DNA from: JAVBPB01 sp031549965
Lineage (GTDB): Bacteria; Bacillota; Clostridia; Lachnospirales; Lachnospiraceae
DNA length: 32,495 nt
Direction: 5' to 3'
NCBI GenBank assembly: GCA_031549965.1
Contig: JAVBPB010000024.1
Span: 1-32,495 of the forward strand
Both the position numbers and the translations under genes were made by a program. Shown here one piece after another: positions 24,061 through 32,155 of this stretch. The notes under the pieces were generated by a model that saw only the letters and a program-made list of their open reading frames with translations, was not told the origin of the DNA and did no database searches. How positions within the stretch are numbered: position 1 is the first letter of the stretch; the number at the start of each line of letters is the position of its first letter.

Positions 24061-26112
24061 TTAAATGTTTAGTTTTGATAATCCGTCAACTAAATATTTT
24101 TCCAGTTTGGTTTTTAGGTGTATATTTTCATCTTTTTCTAGGTTATAGTCTTCTTCTATTAGTTTTGTAACTGCTTCACTTGCAAGTTTTAACATATTTA
24201 CGTCACTTAATACATCTCCGATTTTAAATTCCATCAGACCACTTTGACGGATGCCAAATAGGTCACCAGAACCTCTTAGTTTCAGGTCTTCGTTGGCTAT
24301 GTAGAAGCCGTCGTTGGATTTGTTTAGAATTTCTAGTCTTTGTTTTGTTTCTTTATTTGAAGTGCTACTTACAAATATGCAGTAGGATTGTTTGTCTCCA
24401 CGGCCCACTCTTCCTCTTAACTGGTGTAGTTGGGCAAGTCCGAATTTTTCGGCATTTTCTACCATCATTACAGTGGCGTTTGGGACGTTTATTCCTACTT
24501 CTACTACTGTAGTAGAGACTAAAATATGGATTTCATTGTTTGAAAATCTTTCCATTATTTCGTTTTTTTCTTTTGGTTTCATTTTGCCATGTAGATATTC
24601 TACGTTGATTAGGGGCATCATAGATTCTTTTAGCCTTTGGGTATATTCTATTACGTTTTCAGCTTCTATGTTTTCACTTTCTTCTACCATGGGGCATATT
24701 ATATAGACTTGCCGGTTTTCCATTACTTCTTTTTCTATAAATTTATATGCGGTTTTTCTATAATTGGTGTCTACCACACAGTTTTTAATTGGTAATCTTT
24801 TGGCAGGGAGTTCGTCTATTACTGAAATGTCTAAGTCTCCATATAGAATTACGGCAAGGGTTCGGGGTATTGGAGTTGCACTCATTACTAAAATGTGGGG
24901 TTCTATTCCTTTTTTTGAGAGGGCTTCTCTTTGTCTTACTCCAAATCGATGTTGTTCGTCGGTTATTACTAAGGCAAGGTTGTTGTATACTACTTTTTCT
25001 TGAATTAAGGCATGAGTTCCTACAATTATGTTGGCTTCATTGCTTTCTATTAACTGGTATGCATTTTTCTTTTCTTTGGCAGTCATTGAACCTACTAGTA
25101 ATACTATGTTTGCACCGTAGTTTTTTAGCTGACTGGTAAGGGAGTGAAAATGCTGTTTGGCAAGAACTTCGGTTGGAACCATTATTGCACCTTGATAGCC
25201 GTTTTTTATGGTTTGTAATAGTGCTAAGGCAGCTATTACCGTTTTTCCTGAGCCTACATCACCTTGGATTAGGCGGTTCATAATTATTTCATTTGATAAG
25301 TCTTTTGATATTTCATTCCAAACCCTTAATTGTGAATTGGTAAGGCTGTAGGGTAATGAATTTATAAAATCGGTGGTTTCTTTGCATATATTCATTTTAT
25401 AATTGTTTGACAGTAGTTCCTTGTTTTCCTTTAATTTTCTTAAGGTTAGTAAAAATATGAAAAATTCATCAAATATTAACCTGTTTCTTGCTTTTATTAA
25501 ATTGTCTCTGTCCTTTGGAAAATGTATTTGGTTTATTGCAAAATTATATTCACAAAGATTGTATTCTTTTCTAATTTTTTCTGGAATATAGTCATTTTTT
25601 AATGGAAGTTTTTCAAATATTTGTTTTATTGCTTTTGAAACGGCATTGTTTGTTAGGCCTTCGGTTAGAGGGTATATGGGCTGTAATACTTTTAGCTTGT
25701 TTTCAAATTCCTCTCTTGTAAGTATTTGGGGCTGTTCTATTATTCTTTGATTGTCTTTGTATATAACCTTTCCTCTAAAAATATAGCGGTAACCTATTCT
25801 TAAGGTATTTCTTAAAAATGGCATGTTAAACCATTTTAGAAGGATTACACCTGAAAAATCTTTAACCAGACATTCAATTATTTGTAAATTTTTTATTTTT
25901 CTAATTTCAACATTTTTAAAAACGATTGCTTCAATAGATACAACCTCACCCTCCTTAGCTTCGTATATTGGAATAATTTCCTGATATTCTTCGTATCTGC
26001 TAGGGTAATGATCTATCAGATCATTTATTTCAAAAATATTTAGCTTATTAAAGAGCTTTTCTGTTTTTTCTCCTACGCCTTTAATACTGCTTATACTTGA
26101 AAAAAGTTCCAT
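24061..26112 (-). CDS. recG: ATP-dependent DNA helicase RecG
   Basis: RecG reverses stalled replication forks and branch-migrates Holliday junctions. The 683-residue protein has the normal family length. It contains a helix-hairpin-like start (IKGVGEKTEKLFNKL), the wedge OB-fold domain at about 45-150, Walker A GDVGSGKT (284-291), the DEQH box (385-388), SATPIPRT (411-418), and in the second helicase lobe VSTTVVEVGINVPNATVM and QLRGRVGRG. The C-terminal TRG-like hook follows (LRGSGDLFGIRQSG). The ATG is preceded by TGGAG. It lies 52 bases after fakA in a common Firmicutes order (asp23, fakA, recG). Confidence 0.97.
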   Translation of the reverse strand: MELFSSISSIKGVGEKTEKLFNKLNIFEINDLIDHYPSRYEEYQEIIPIYEAKEGEVVSIEAIVFKNVEIRKIKNLQIIECLVKDFSGVILLKWFNMPFLRNTLRIGYRYIFRGKVIYKDNQRIIEQPQILTREEFENKLKVLQPIYPLTEGLTNNAVSKAIKQIFEKLPLKNDYIPEKIRKEYNLCEYNFAINQIHFPKDRDNLIKARNRLIFDEFFIFLLTLRKLKENKELLSNNYKMNICKETTDFINSLPYSLTNSQLRVWNEISKDLSNEIIMNRLIQGDVGSGKTVIAALALLQTIKNGYQGAIMVPTEVLAKQHFHSLTSQLKNYGANIVLLVGSMTAKEKKNAYQLIESNEANIIVGTHALIQEKVVYNNLALVITDEQHRFGVRQREALSKKGIEPHILVMSATPIPRTLAVILYGDLDISVIDELPAKRLPIKNCVVDTNYRKTAYKFIEKEVMENRQVYIICPMVEESENIEAENVIEYTQRLKESMMPLINVEYLHGKMKPKEKNEIMERFSNNEIHILVSTTVVEVGINVPNATVMMVENAEKFGLAQLHQLRGRVGRGDKQSYCIFVSSTSNKETKQRLEILNKSNDGFYIANEDLKLRGSGDLFGIRQSGLMEFKIGDVLSDVNMLKLASEAVTKLIEEDYNLEKDENIHLKTKLEKYLVDGLSKLNI

Positions 26113-26164
26113 TTTATCAACTCCATTATGAAAAGAGTAGCAAAATAAATGCTACTCCTATTTT

Positions 26165-27820
26165 TTACTCTACAGATATAATATAATAATAAATCGGCTG
26201 GCCACCAAAATGTAATTCAACATCACAGTCAGGATATTTTTCTGCAATTAATTCGTTAAGTACTTCTGCCTGTTCTTCACTCGTTTCAATACCATAATAA
26301 ATACTAATGAGTTCAGAATCTTCATCTACTAAAGAGTCAATTAATTCTATTGTAGTGTCTAAGAAATCAGTTCCAACTGATAAAATGGATTTGTCACCAA
26401 TACCCATATAATCACCTTGCTTAATTTCTTTATCATCAATTACAGTATCTCTTACAGCATAAGTTACCTGACCAGTTTTGATTTTTGACATTTCATTGGT
26501 CATTCTTTCAGCATTTTCATTTGCACTTTTTTCCTGTACAAAATTAATAATTGCTGAAATACCTTGAGGTACAGTTTTTGATGGAATTACAATTATTTCT
26601 TTGCCTTCCACTAAATCTTTAGCCTGTTCTGCTGCTAATATTATATTTTTATTATTTGGCAAAATAAATATTGTATCTGCATTAACATTGTCAATTGCAT
26701 TAAGCATATCCTCTGTACTTGGATTCATGGTCTGACCGCCTTCAATAAGATAATCAACACCAAGTCCGGTGAATATTTCGTTAATGCCTTCTCCAATTGA
26801 TACTGCAATAAATCCTACATCTTTTTTAGGCATATCCTTTTTTGGGTTTTCTAAAGCTTCTTCTTTTTGAGATTGCTTTATTAGTTTTTCATGATGTTCT
26901 TCTCTCATATTATCAATCTTCATACTAGTAAGGGAACCATATGTTAAAGCTTTTTGAATTGCAAGTCCCGGATCATTAGTATGTACATGAACCTTTACAA
27001 TATCATCATCAGAAACCACGACGATTGAATCACCTATAGATGTTAAATAGGATTTAAATTCCATTTCAGTTTTTTCATTATATTCTTTTTCAACCATTAT
27101 TATAAATTCAGTACAGTAGCCAAATTTAATATCTACTTCATTCTCATTTACCTGATTAACTATGGTTGTTGTTTTCTTAGTTTCTATAGTAAAATCTACT
27201 TCTTTGCCTATTAATGCATCATATCCGCCTTTTAATATTTCAAGTAAGCCTTGACCGCCAGAGTCAACTACACCTGCCTGTTTTAATACAGGAAGCATCT
27301 CAGGAGTCTGACTTAAAACATATTCCATATGTTTAATAACTTCCTCACAAAAAACTACCATATCTGTAGTCTTTCCAGAAAGTTCTAATGCTTTTGTAGC
27401 ACCACCTTTGGCAACGGTTAATATAGTTCCTTCCTTTGGCTTCATAACCGCCTTATAAGCTGTTTCCACAGCCTTTTGAAGGGCATTTGTCATTACTGCT
27501 ACATTTAACTCTTTAGCATCTTGAATTTCTTTTGTAAATCCACGAAATAGCTGGGATAAGATTACACCTGAGTTACCTCTTGCACCTCTTAATGAACCGC
27601 CGGATATTGCTTTTGCAAGGTTTTTAAGTGTTGGCTCTTCAATCTGACCAACCTCCTTGGCTGCTGCCATAATTGTCAATGTCATATTAGTTCCGGTATC
27701 TCCATCTGGTACAGGAAATACGTTTAATTCATTAATATATTCTTTTTTAGCTTCTATGCTTTTAGCTCCTGCTAAAAACATCTTTTGAAGAGTTTTTGCA
27801 TCGATAGTGTTTATTGCCAC
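26165..27820 (-). CDS. fakA: Fatty acid kinase catalytic subunit FakA-like (DAK2 domain)
   Basis: FakA phosphorylates fatty acids held by FakB-type carriers so they can enter phospholipid synthesis. The 551-residue protein has the typical length and layout: an N-terminal DAK2 kinase domain with FPVPDGDTGTNMT (35-47, Asp residues binding Mg-ATP) and GGSLRGARGNSGVILSQLF; a middle region with VDSGGQGLLEILKGGYDAL; and a C-terminal domain from about residue 330 with GFIAVSIGEGINEIFTGLG and FILPNNKNIILAAEQA. Translation starts at GTG 27818-27820, eight bases after AAGGAGG; an ATG just upstream is in another frame and runs into a stop. No fakB gene is present in the window. Confidence 0.92.
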   Translation of the reverse strand: MAINTIDAKTLQKMFLAGAKSIEAKKEYINELNVFPVPDGDTGTNMTLTIMAAAKEVGQIEEPTLKNLAKAISGGSLRGARGNSGVILSQLFRGFTKEIQDAKELNVAVMTNALQKAVETAYKAVMKPKEGTILTVAKGGATKALELSGKTTDMVVFCEEVIKHMEYVLSQTPEMLPVLKQAGVVDSGGQGLLEILKGGYDALIGKEVDFTIETKKTTTIVNQVNENEVDIKFGYCTEFIIMVEKEYNEKTEMEFKSYLTSIGDSIVVVSDDDIVKVHVHTNDPGLAIQKALTYGSLTSMKIDNMREEHHEKLIKQSQKEEALENPKKDMPKKDVGFIAVSIGEGINEIFTGLGVDYLIEGGQTMNPSTEDMLNAIDNVNADTIFILPNNKNIILAAEQAKDLVEGKEIIVIPSKTVPQGISAIINFVQEKSANENAERMTNEMSKIKTGQVTYAVRDTVIDDKEIKQGDYMGIGDKSILSVGTDFLDTTIELIDSLVDEDSELISIYYGIETSEEQAEVLNELIAEKYPDCDVELHFGGQPIYYYIISVE

Positions 27821-27854
27821 AACATGTTCCTCCTTATGAGATTATGAAATTTAA

Positions 27855-28211
27855 TTAATCTAAAACCCTAACACCTTCAACAAATATATTGATTTTTTCT
27901 ACCTTCATTCCAGTAAATTCTTCTACCTTATATTTTACGTTACTAATCAAATTATCTGCTACGGCAGAGATACTAACCCCATATACAACAATTACATGAA
28001 AATCAATTCTTAATTTATTATCATCAATAAACACATTAATACCCTGAGTCAAATTATCTCTTTTTAAAAGTTTTACAATTCCATCCTTCATACTTATAGC
28101 TGCCATACCAACAATGCCAAAACATTCTATAGCTGTTGATCCAGCATATTTTTTTATAACTTCATTTTCAATTAATACTTCGCCGATTTGAGTATTCATA
28201 TGTCCTTTCAT
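27855..28211 (-). CDS. Asp23/Gls24 family envelope stress protein
   Basis: The 118-residue protein is a single Asp23 domain, the YloU type that precedes FakA in many Firmicutes. Recognisable parts are GEVLIENEVIKKYAGSTA, ECFGIVGMA and the end KVEKINIFVEGVRV, where the family has VNIHVQGV-like sequence. Asp23 proteins associate with the membrane and envelope stress, although the exact role of this small form is unknown. The ATG at 28209-28211 follows GGAGG at seven bases; a second ATG four codons later is possible. It is the first gene of the run through fakA and recG, with a TATAAT box about 67 bases upstream. Confidence 0.92.
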   Translation of the reverse strand: MKGHMNTQIGEVLIENEVIKKYAGSTAIECFGIVGMAAISMKDGIVKLLKRDNLTQGINVFIDDNKLRIDFHVIVVYGVSISAVADNLISNVKYKVEEFTGMKVEKINIFVEGVRVLD

Positions 28212-28277
28212 ACCAATTCCTCCATTTATTTTATTATGAATTTTACCTTTCTTACATTTTAGACTTTAGATATTAGT

Positions 28278-28283
28278 ATTATA
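28278..28283 (-). promoter_or_regulatory. Likely -10 element for the asp23-fakA-recG run
   Basis: The minus strand reads TATAAT here, 67 bases upstream of the Asp23 start codon. The region 17 bases further up is T-rich and shows only a poor -35 match (TTTCTT). This is the only good -10 in the divergent gap between asp23 and the plus-strand microprotein gene. Confidence 0.5.
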
Positions 28284-28363
28284 CATGGTTTTTTAAGAAA
28301 AAGAAATACATATTTTCTATTTTATGGCATAAATTTTAATAATATCATTATTATGGTGATAAT

Positions 28364-28501
28364 ATGAAAAAAATGTGCGGATTTATTTTGTTTTGGATCT
28401 CTATTGGAATGACAATAATGCTATTTATTACAAATGGCTTTTTAGCTATATGTATTATCATTTTATGTTTAGTATTAGGATATAATTTATTTTGCAGTTA
28501 A
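28364..28501 (+). CDS. Small hydrophobic membrane protein of 45 residues
   Basis: This short frame starts at ATG 28364-28366 and ends at TAA 28499-28501. The product begins MKKMCGFILFWISIG and has two hydrophobic segments, about 6-22 and 26-40, split by a Thr-Asn-Gly turn, and ends GYNLFCS. It looks like a two-helix hairpin membrane microprotein. From memory, similar proteins starting MKK-C-G-FILFW and ending GYNLFC occur in other Clostridia, which supports a real gene; this was not checked against a database. The ribosome site GGTGAT is modest. Just after the stop comes a strong bidirectional terminator shared with rpmB. It runs divergently from asp23. No function is known. Confidence 0.75.
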   Translation: MKKMCGFILFWISIGMTIMLFITNGFLAICIIILCLVLGYNLFCS

Positions 28502-28513
28502 TTGTAAAAAAAA

Positions 28514-28537
28514 AACTCCCTAAGGAGTTATTTTTTT
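28514..28537. terminator. Bidirectional terminator between the microprotein gene and rpmB
   Basis: AACTCC (28514-28519) and GGAGTT (28524-28529) pair perfectly across the loop CTAA. A run of A precedes the stem and a run of T follows it, so both strands carry a T tract after the hairpin. It serves the plus-strand microprotein gene and the minus-strand rpmB gene, whose stop codon overlaps the T run at 28536. Confidence 0.88.
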
Positions 28538-28721
28538 AAGCACGAACTACTTTTCCTGATTTAAGGCAAGAAGTACATACATATGTTTTCTTTGCAGCAC
28601 CGTTAATAAGTATTTTAACTGATTTAATATTTGATTTCCACATTTTATTAGTTTTTCTATTGGAATGGCTCACAGCATGTCCGAAATGAGCTCCTTTTTC
28701 ACAAATAGTGCATTTTGCCAT
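28536..28721 (-). CDS. rpmB: 50S ribosomal protein L28
   Basis: L28 is a small structural protein of the large ribosomal subunit. The 61-residue product begins MAKCTICEKGAHFGHAVSHS, carries NRKTNKMWKSNIKSVKI, and ends with YVCTSCLKSGKVVRA. Both CxxC pairs (CTIC and CTSC) are kept, so this is the zinc-binding form rather than the cysteine-free form used in zinc shortage. I use ATG 28719-28721, eight bases after AAGGAGG; a GTG three codons earlier overlaps that ribosome site. It has its own promoter (28780-28808) and terminator and is transcribed alone. Confidence 0.97.
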   Translation of the reverse strand: MAKCTICEKGAHFGHAVSHSNRKTNKMWKSNIKSVKILINGAAKKTYVCTSCLKSGKVVRA

Positions 28722-28751
28722 CGAAAGCACCTCCTTAAGGTCTTATTAATT

Positions 28752-28767
28752 TAAGTCTTATGACTTA
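28752..28767 (-). promoter_or_regulatory. Small hairpin in the rpmB leader
   Basis: TAAGTC (28752-28757) pairs with GACTTA (28762-28767) over a four-base loop, in the short untranslated leader of rpmB between its promoter and ribosome site. Ribosomal protein leaders often carry control structures, but this six-base-pair stem alone is weak evidence. Confidence 0.35.
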
Positions 28768-28779
28768 CAAACAAAACCT

Positions 28780-28808
28780 ATTATACTAAAGATTTATTTT
28801 AAATGCAA
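28780..28808 (-). promoter_or_regulatory. Promoter of rpmB
   Basis: The minus strand has TTGCAT (28803-28808), 17 bases, then TATAAT (28780-28785). It lies about 59 bases upstream of the L28 start codon and immediately after the end of gerW. Confidence 0.8.
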
Positions 28809-28817
28809 GCAAATTTT

Positions 28818-29219
28818 TTAATTTTTTTCATTTTTTTTGACAGCTTCTCTTACTTCGTCCTCATCTATCACTACATCATCTTTTTTATCGCCTTTTGTAA
28901 ACTTATTTATAACATCCGGAACAAGATCTAAAACCTTAGTAATGGTATCCTGATTTTTGATGTTTACTAGTTTAGTGTTACCGTTTTGTATTACAAGAAT
29001 TGCACTTGGGGTGATTTTTCCACCCATACCACCACCGCCGTTATTTTTTTTGTCATCAGAAAAAGCACCGGCACCTACACCAAAACTTACATCAACAAGA
29101 GGTAATATAATTGTATCGTTAAGATGTATTGCTTCACCTACTACTGTTTTTGTTGTAATGAAACTGTCCATTCCTTTAAATAATGATTCTACTGTTGAAC
29201 TAAATGAATTGTTTGACAT
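28818..29219 (-). CDS. gerW: GerW/YtfJ family sporulation protein
   Basis: YtfJ/GerW-type proteins are found in spore formers, and the Bacillus member is needed for normal germination. The 133-residue product begins with VESLFKGMDSFITTKTVVGEAI, the family opening, followed by ILPLVDVSFGVGAGAFS, a glycine-rich stretch GGGGMGGKITPSAILVI, and an acidic-basic tail. The ATG follows AGGAGGA. It lies 24 bases after the DUF2953 gene, the usual partner order in Clostridia, and the two are probably co-transcribed. Its presence is the best evidence in the window for an endospore-forming lineage. Confidence 0.93.
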   Translation of the reverse strand: MSNNSFSSTVESLFKGMDSFITTKTVVGEAIHLNDTIILPLVDVSFGVGAGAFSDDKKNNGGGGMGGKITPSAILVIQNGNTKLVNIKNQDTITKVLDLVPDVINKFTKGDKKDDVVIDEDEVREAVKKNEKN

Positions 29220-29243
29220 ATTCTTCCTCCTGATTGTTTTAGT

Positions 29244-30341
29244 TTAAAATGCATTTCTAATTTTTTTAATAAATTTTATTATTTGCTTATTAAGTAATAA
29301 TTTAACTCCTATTATAACAAGACTAATTAACCTAATTCTTCCTTTCACAAATAAATTACCTTCTAACACCTGATTTTCAAAATCTGGTATTACATGTATT
29401 GAATTTTTAAAGAAAGGTATTAAAAGACTTATAACTCCAAGAATCTGACCTGTAGTTGCAGGATCATTAGTACCAAATCTTGAATTTATTTTAATTTTTT
29501 GTGGCAGTATATGTTTTAATATTTTTTTAATACTTAAATAAATTTTTTTCATTGCAGTTTTATTATCTTCATCTTTTATGAATTCTATTACCGAATTAAG
29601 CTTTTGTTTTAATAAATCAATATTATTTTTAATATTCTTAAACGTATTAATAATTCTATTAAAAATATTTTTTATTTTATTAATGATATTAACAAAGAAA
29701 TCTTTAATTTTAACAAATATATTTTTTCTTTGTTTTTTGGTTTTGGAATTTATCATTGGTGCAGATAAATCAGTTTCATTCACAGGATTTTCTTTTTCAA
29801 CTTTGTTTATAGGTATTTCATGAATTAGGGCTTCATTTTCAGAAATTTCATCTCTTGTAATATCGTTAACAGTCATTTCACTATAAATTTCTTTTTTTTC
29901 ATTAGAATTCACTTTTTCTTCTTGAGACTCACTAATATTGCTATTAAAAGTAGAATCTTTAGTATCTGACTTTTCTTCAATTTGTTTGATTTTAATATCT
30001 TCTTTTGTTGCTTTATATGACTTTTCAGATTTATTATCCTTAATCTTTTTCACTTTATTTTCTTTTTTAGGTTTCTTTTCTCTTTTATTATCATAAATAG
30101 TAAAAAATAATATCCGCAATTTAATGGATAAATCATCACTAACATATTTAATATCAATTCCAAATAATCTAAGAATCCAATAAACTTTTGCTTCAATATT
30201 AATACTTTGATAATAGCTTGCATTTAACCTATATCTTATTGGCATAATTAATACAATTAATGTGATGAGTAAAATAATGCCTATTATACTTAATAAAACA
30301 ATACCTAATATTTTTAATATTATTAATATTACATGAAGCAT
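29244..30341 (-). CDS. DUF2953 membrane-anchored protein
   Basis: The 365-residue protein has one or two tightly packed hydrophobic helices at about 5-34, then the conserved segment PIRYRLNASY with IEAKVYWILRLFGIDIKY. A long low-complexity charged region (about 85-200, rich in Lys, Glu, Ser and Asn) separates it from a C-terminal part with KINSRFGTNDPATTGQILGVI and LEGNLFVKGRIRLISLVI, which are typical of DUF2953. The function is unknown, but the gene is regularly next to ytfJ/gerW in spore formers, so a sporulation role is likely. The ATG follows AAGGTGGGG. Confidence 0.85.
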   Translation of the reverse strand: MLHVILIILKILGIVLLSIIGIILLITLIVLIMPIRYRLNASYYQSINIEAKVYWILRLFGIDIKYVSDDLSIKLRILFFTIYDNKREKKPKKENKVKKIKDNKSEKSYKATKEDIKIKQIEEKSDTKDSTFNSNISESQEEKVNSNEKKEIYSEMTVNDITRDEISENEALIHEIPINKVEKENPVNETDLSAPMINSKTKKQRKNIFVKIKDFFVNIINKIKNIFNRIINTFKNIKNNIDLLKQKLNSVIEFIKDEDNKTAMKKIYLSIKKILKHILPQKIKINSRFGTNDPATTGQILGVISLLIPFFKNSIHVIPDFENQVLEGNLFVKGRIRLISLVIIGVKLLLNKQIIKFIKKIRNAF

Positions 30342-30368
30342 TCTTTCCCCACCTTACATAACTTAATT

Positions 30369-30683
30369 CTAACTATATCCTAAATACTCTCTAATATTAA
30401 AATTGCCAGTTTTATTATATACTTCATTGACTATATCTGCAACTAATTCCATCGCACCCTCTCGGCTTCCACAAAGACCTATAATAACAATGTTATTTCT
30501 TTTATAATGATGCCATTTTAATTCACTTGCACTAATAATGTCAAGTAGATTTTCAGGGTTTGAAGCTAAAGTAATACAATATACAGAAACTATAAACTTT
30601 TCTTTATTGATTTTACTTATATATAATTTTTTATGTTTTTTTATCTTTTCTTCAATATACAATTCTTCATGCCATATAATCAT
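30369..30683 (-). CDS. Conserved small protein of unknown function
   Basis: The 104-residue protein starts at ATG 30681-30683 (MIIWHEELYIEEKI), eight bases after AAGGG; a GTG three codons upstream overlaps that site. It is soluble and mixed alpha/beta, with the phrases YCITLASNPENLLDIISASEL, RNNIVIIGLCGSREGAMELVADIV and a C-terminal NIREYLGY. The middle phrase resembles a nucleotide- or ligand-binding strand-turn-helix, but no known motif is complete. From memory, similar proteins occur in other Clostridia in this position. It lies 27 bases before DUF2953 and is probably part of that transcript. No function is proposed. Confidence 0.78.
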   Translation of the reverse strand: MIIWHEELYIEEKIKKHKKLYISKINKEKFIVSVYCITLASNPENLLDIISASELKWHHYKRNNIVIIGLCGSREGAMELVADIVNEVYNKTGNFNIREYLGYS

Positions 30684-30748
30684 AATATACACCCTTAGCT
30701 ATGGTTATTTTAAAATAACTTGTTAGATTATTCCATATTTTTCCTGAT

Positions 30749-32155
30749 TTAATACATATATTCTCTAATAATATTTATAGATGCTGTTTTTTCTGCTTTA
30801 TTATTGCATTGTTTTAACGAATCCACTATGTAATTTTTAGTATCTTGTGAAGATACAAAGAAAACAGGTAATTTGTTAAGGGTATTAGACATTATAGCTC
30901 TGTTTACAACCATAGGGTTTTGTGAAAAAACCTCAGTAAGCTCCTTAATTAAGTTATTTTTTACATTCTCAACATAATCAAAATCTGCTATATCAGTTGG
31001 CTTTAATTCATCAAGTTCGATAAATATACTTGTAGACAGAAGCATTTCAATTGTAAACATACAATTATATATATTTGACAGCATTAAACTCTGAACCAGC
31101 TCCATATGATTTGTTTTAATGTCAAATAAAACAGATTCAAGAGGTGCATATTCCTCATATATTGCTTCTTGTCGTCCCTCTAATAAGGTCAATAATTCAG
31201 CAATAGATTCATCAATAATATCACTTGATTTATTCTCATAATTTTTATTAATTTCTGATATAATCCTTTTACATACCTTGGAATCTTCCCCTACCTCTTC
31301 TAATATATAAGGCTCTGATAAAAGTATTACATACAAATCGTTAACCAGTTCCTGTAATTGCACATACATATTTACCAAACTGGAAATATATTCAGCAGAA
31401 AGTTTAATTTTATCAGATAAATTTTTACATTCATTCTTTTCTAAATCCTTATAATTCACATCTTTTAATTCAAGATAAAATGAATAAAGAACTGGAAAAT
31501 ACTCCCCAAATCCTTCTGGTCTGTCTAACATGGCACTAGATCTAATCATGTATACAAAATCATTAATGGAAGATTTTTGAGCTGTTTTATAAAGTGACAA
31601 ACTATCAGAAATATAATCAAAATACTTTGCTTTGGTTAATCTTACAGGCAACTGTCCTATAACATCTTTAATCTTATCATTAATAACTACAGTATCTTTA
31701 TTTGAAAATATGTAACTTACTATCTCTTCTGCTAATTCCTCATCAGATTTATCTATAAATTCATCAACAAATTTATACTCAATTCTATTTAAAACATGTT
31801 CATATATTTGTAAAATATCTGTATATGTTGTTAAAACTTTCATTTTCTTGATGATCTCATCACGAATATCTGATATTGACTTTACAACATCCTGTCTTTT
31901 TAAAGGATCTAGTTGTTTTAATAAATTATTCTTAATAATATCATTAACAACTACTAGATTCTTTGATATTTCCTTTTCTTCTGCCTTGGTACTTTCAGTA
32001 ATTACCTCATAGTAGGTAAAATAATTAATTGTAAGTCTTACCATTGAATAATTATAATATGATGTTATTAAATTATTAGAAAGTATTGAAAGATTTTGCT
32101 CTAAATTAATTTTGTTATTTATTTCCTTTATAACTTTTTTTATATTCTTAACCAT
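30749..32155 (-). CDS. Large helical protein of unknown function
   Basis: I do not recognise a named domain in this 468-residue protein. It is predicted soluble, nearly all helical, rich in Ile, Lys, Glu, Ser and Asn, with long stretches of heptad-like spacing. Landmarks are the phrases EIIKKMKVLTTYTDILQIYEHVLNRIEYKF (about 100-129), SSAMLDRPEGFGEYFPVLYSFYLELK and NPMVVNRAIMSNTLNKLPVFF. The ATG follows TAGGAG and directly abuts the TAA stop of the upstream membrane protein, so the two are translationally coupled. The close link suggests a cytoplasmic partner of that membrane protein. Confidence 0.72.
   Translation of the reverse strand: MVKNIKKVIKEINNKINLEQNLSILSNNLITSYYNYSMVRLTINYFTYYEVITESTKAEEKEISKNLVVVNDIIKNNLLKQLDPLKRQDVVKSISDIRDEIIKKMKVLTTYTDILQIYEHVLNRIEYKFVDEFIDKSDEELAEEIVSYIFSNKDTVVINDKIKDVIGQLPVRLTKAKYFDYISDSLSLYKTAQKSSINDFVYMIRSSAMLDRPEGFGEYFPVLYSFYLELKDVNYKDLEKNECKNLSDKIKLSAEYISSLVNMYVQLQELVNDLYVILLSEPYILEEVGEDSKVCKRIISEINKNYENKSSDIIDESIAELLTLLEGRQEAIYEEYAPLESVLFDIKTNHMELVQSLMLSNIYNCMFTIEMLLSTSIFIELDELKPTDIADFDYVENVKNNLIKELTEVFSQNPMVVNRAIMSNTLNKLPVFFVSSQDTKNYIVDSLKQCNNKAEKTASINIIREYMY

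Noticed and set aside
29500..29720. A tandem repeat or CRISPR-like array suggested by recurring ATTTTT and TTTTAT blocks
   Set aside because: The pattern comes from Ile/Lys/Asn-rich codons in the DUF2953 gene; there is no regular repeat-spacer spacing.
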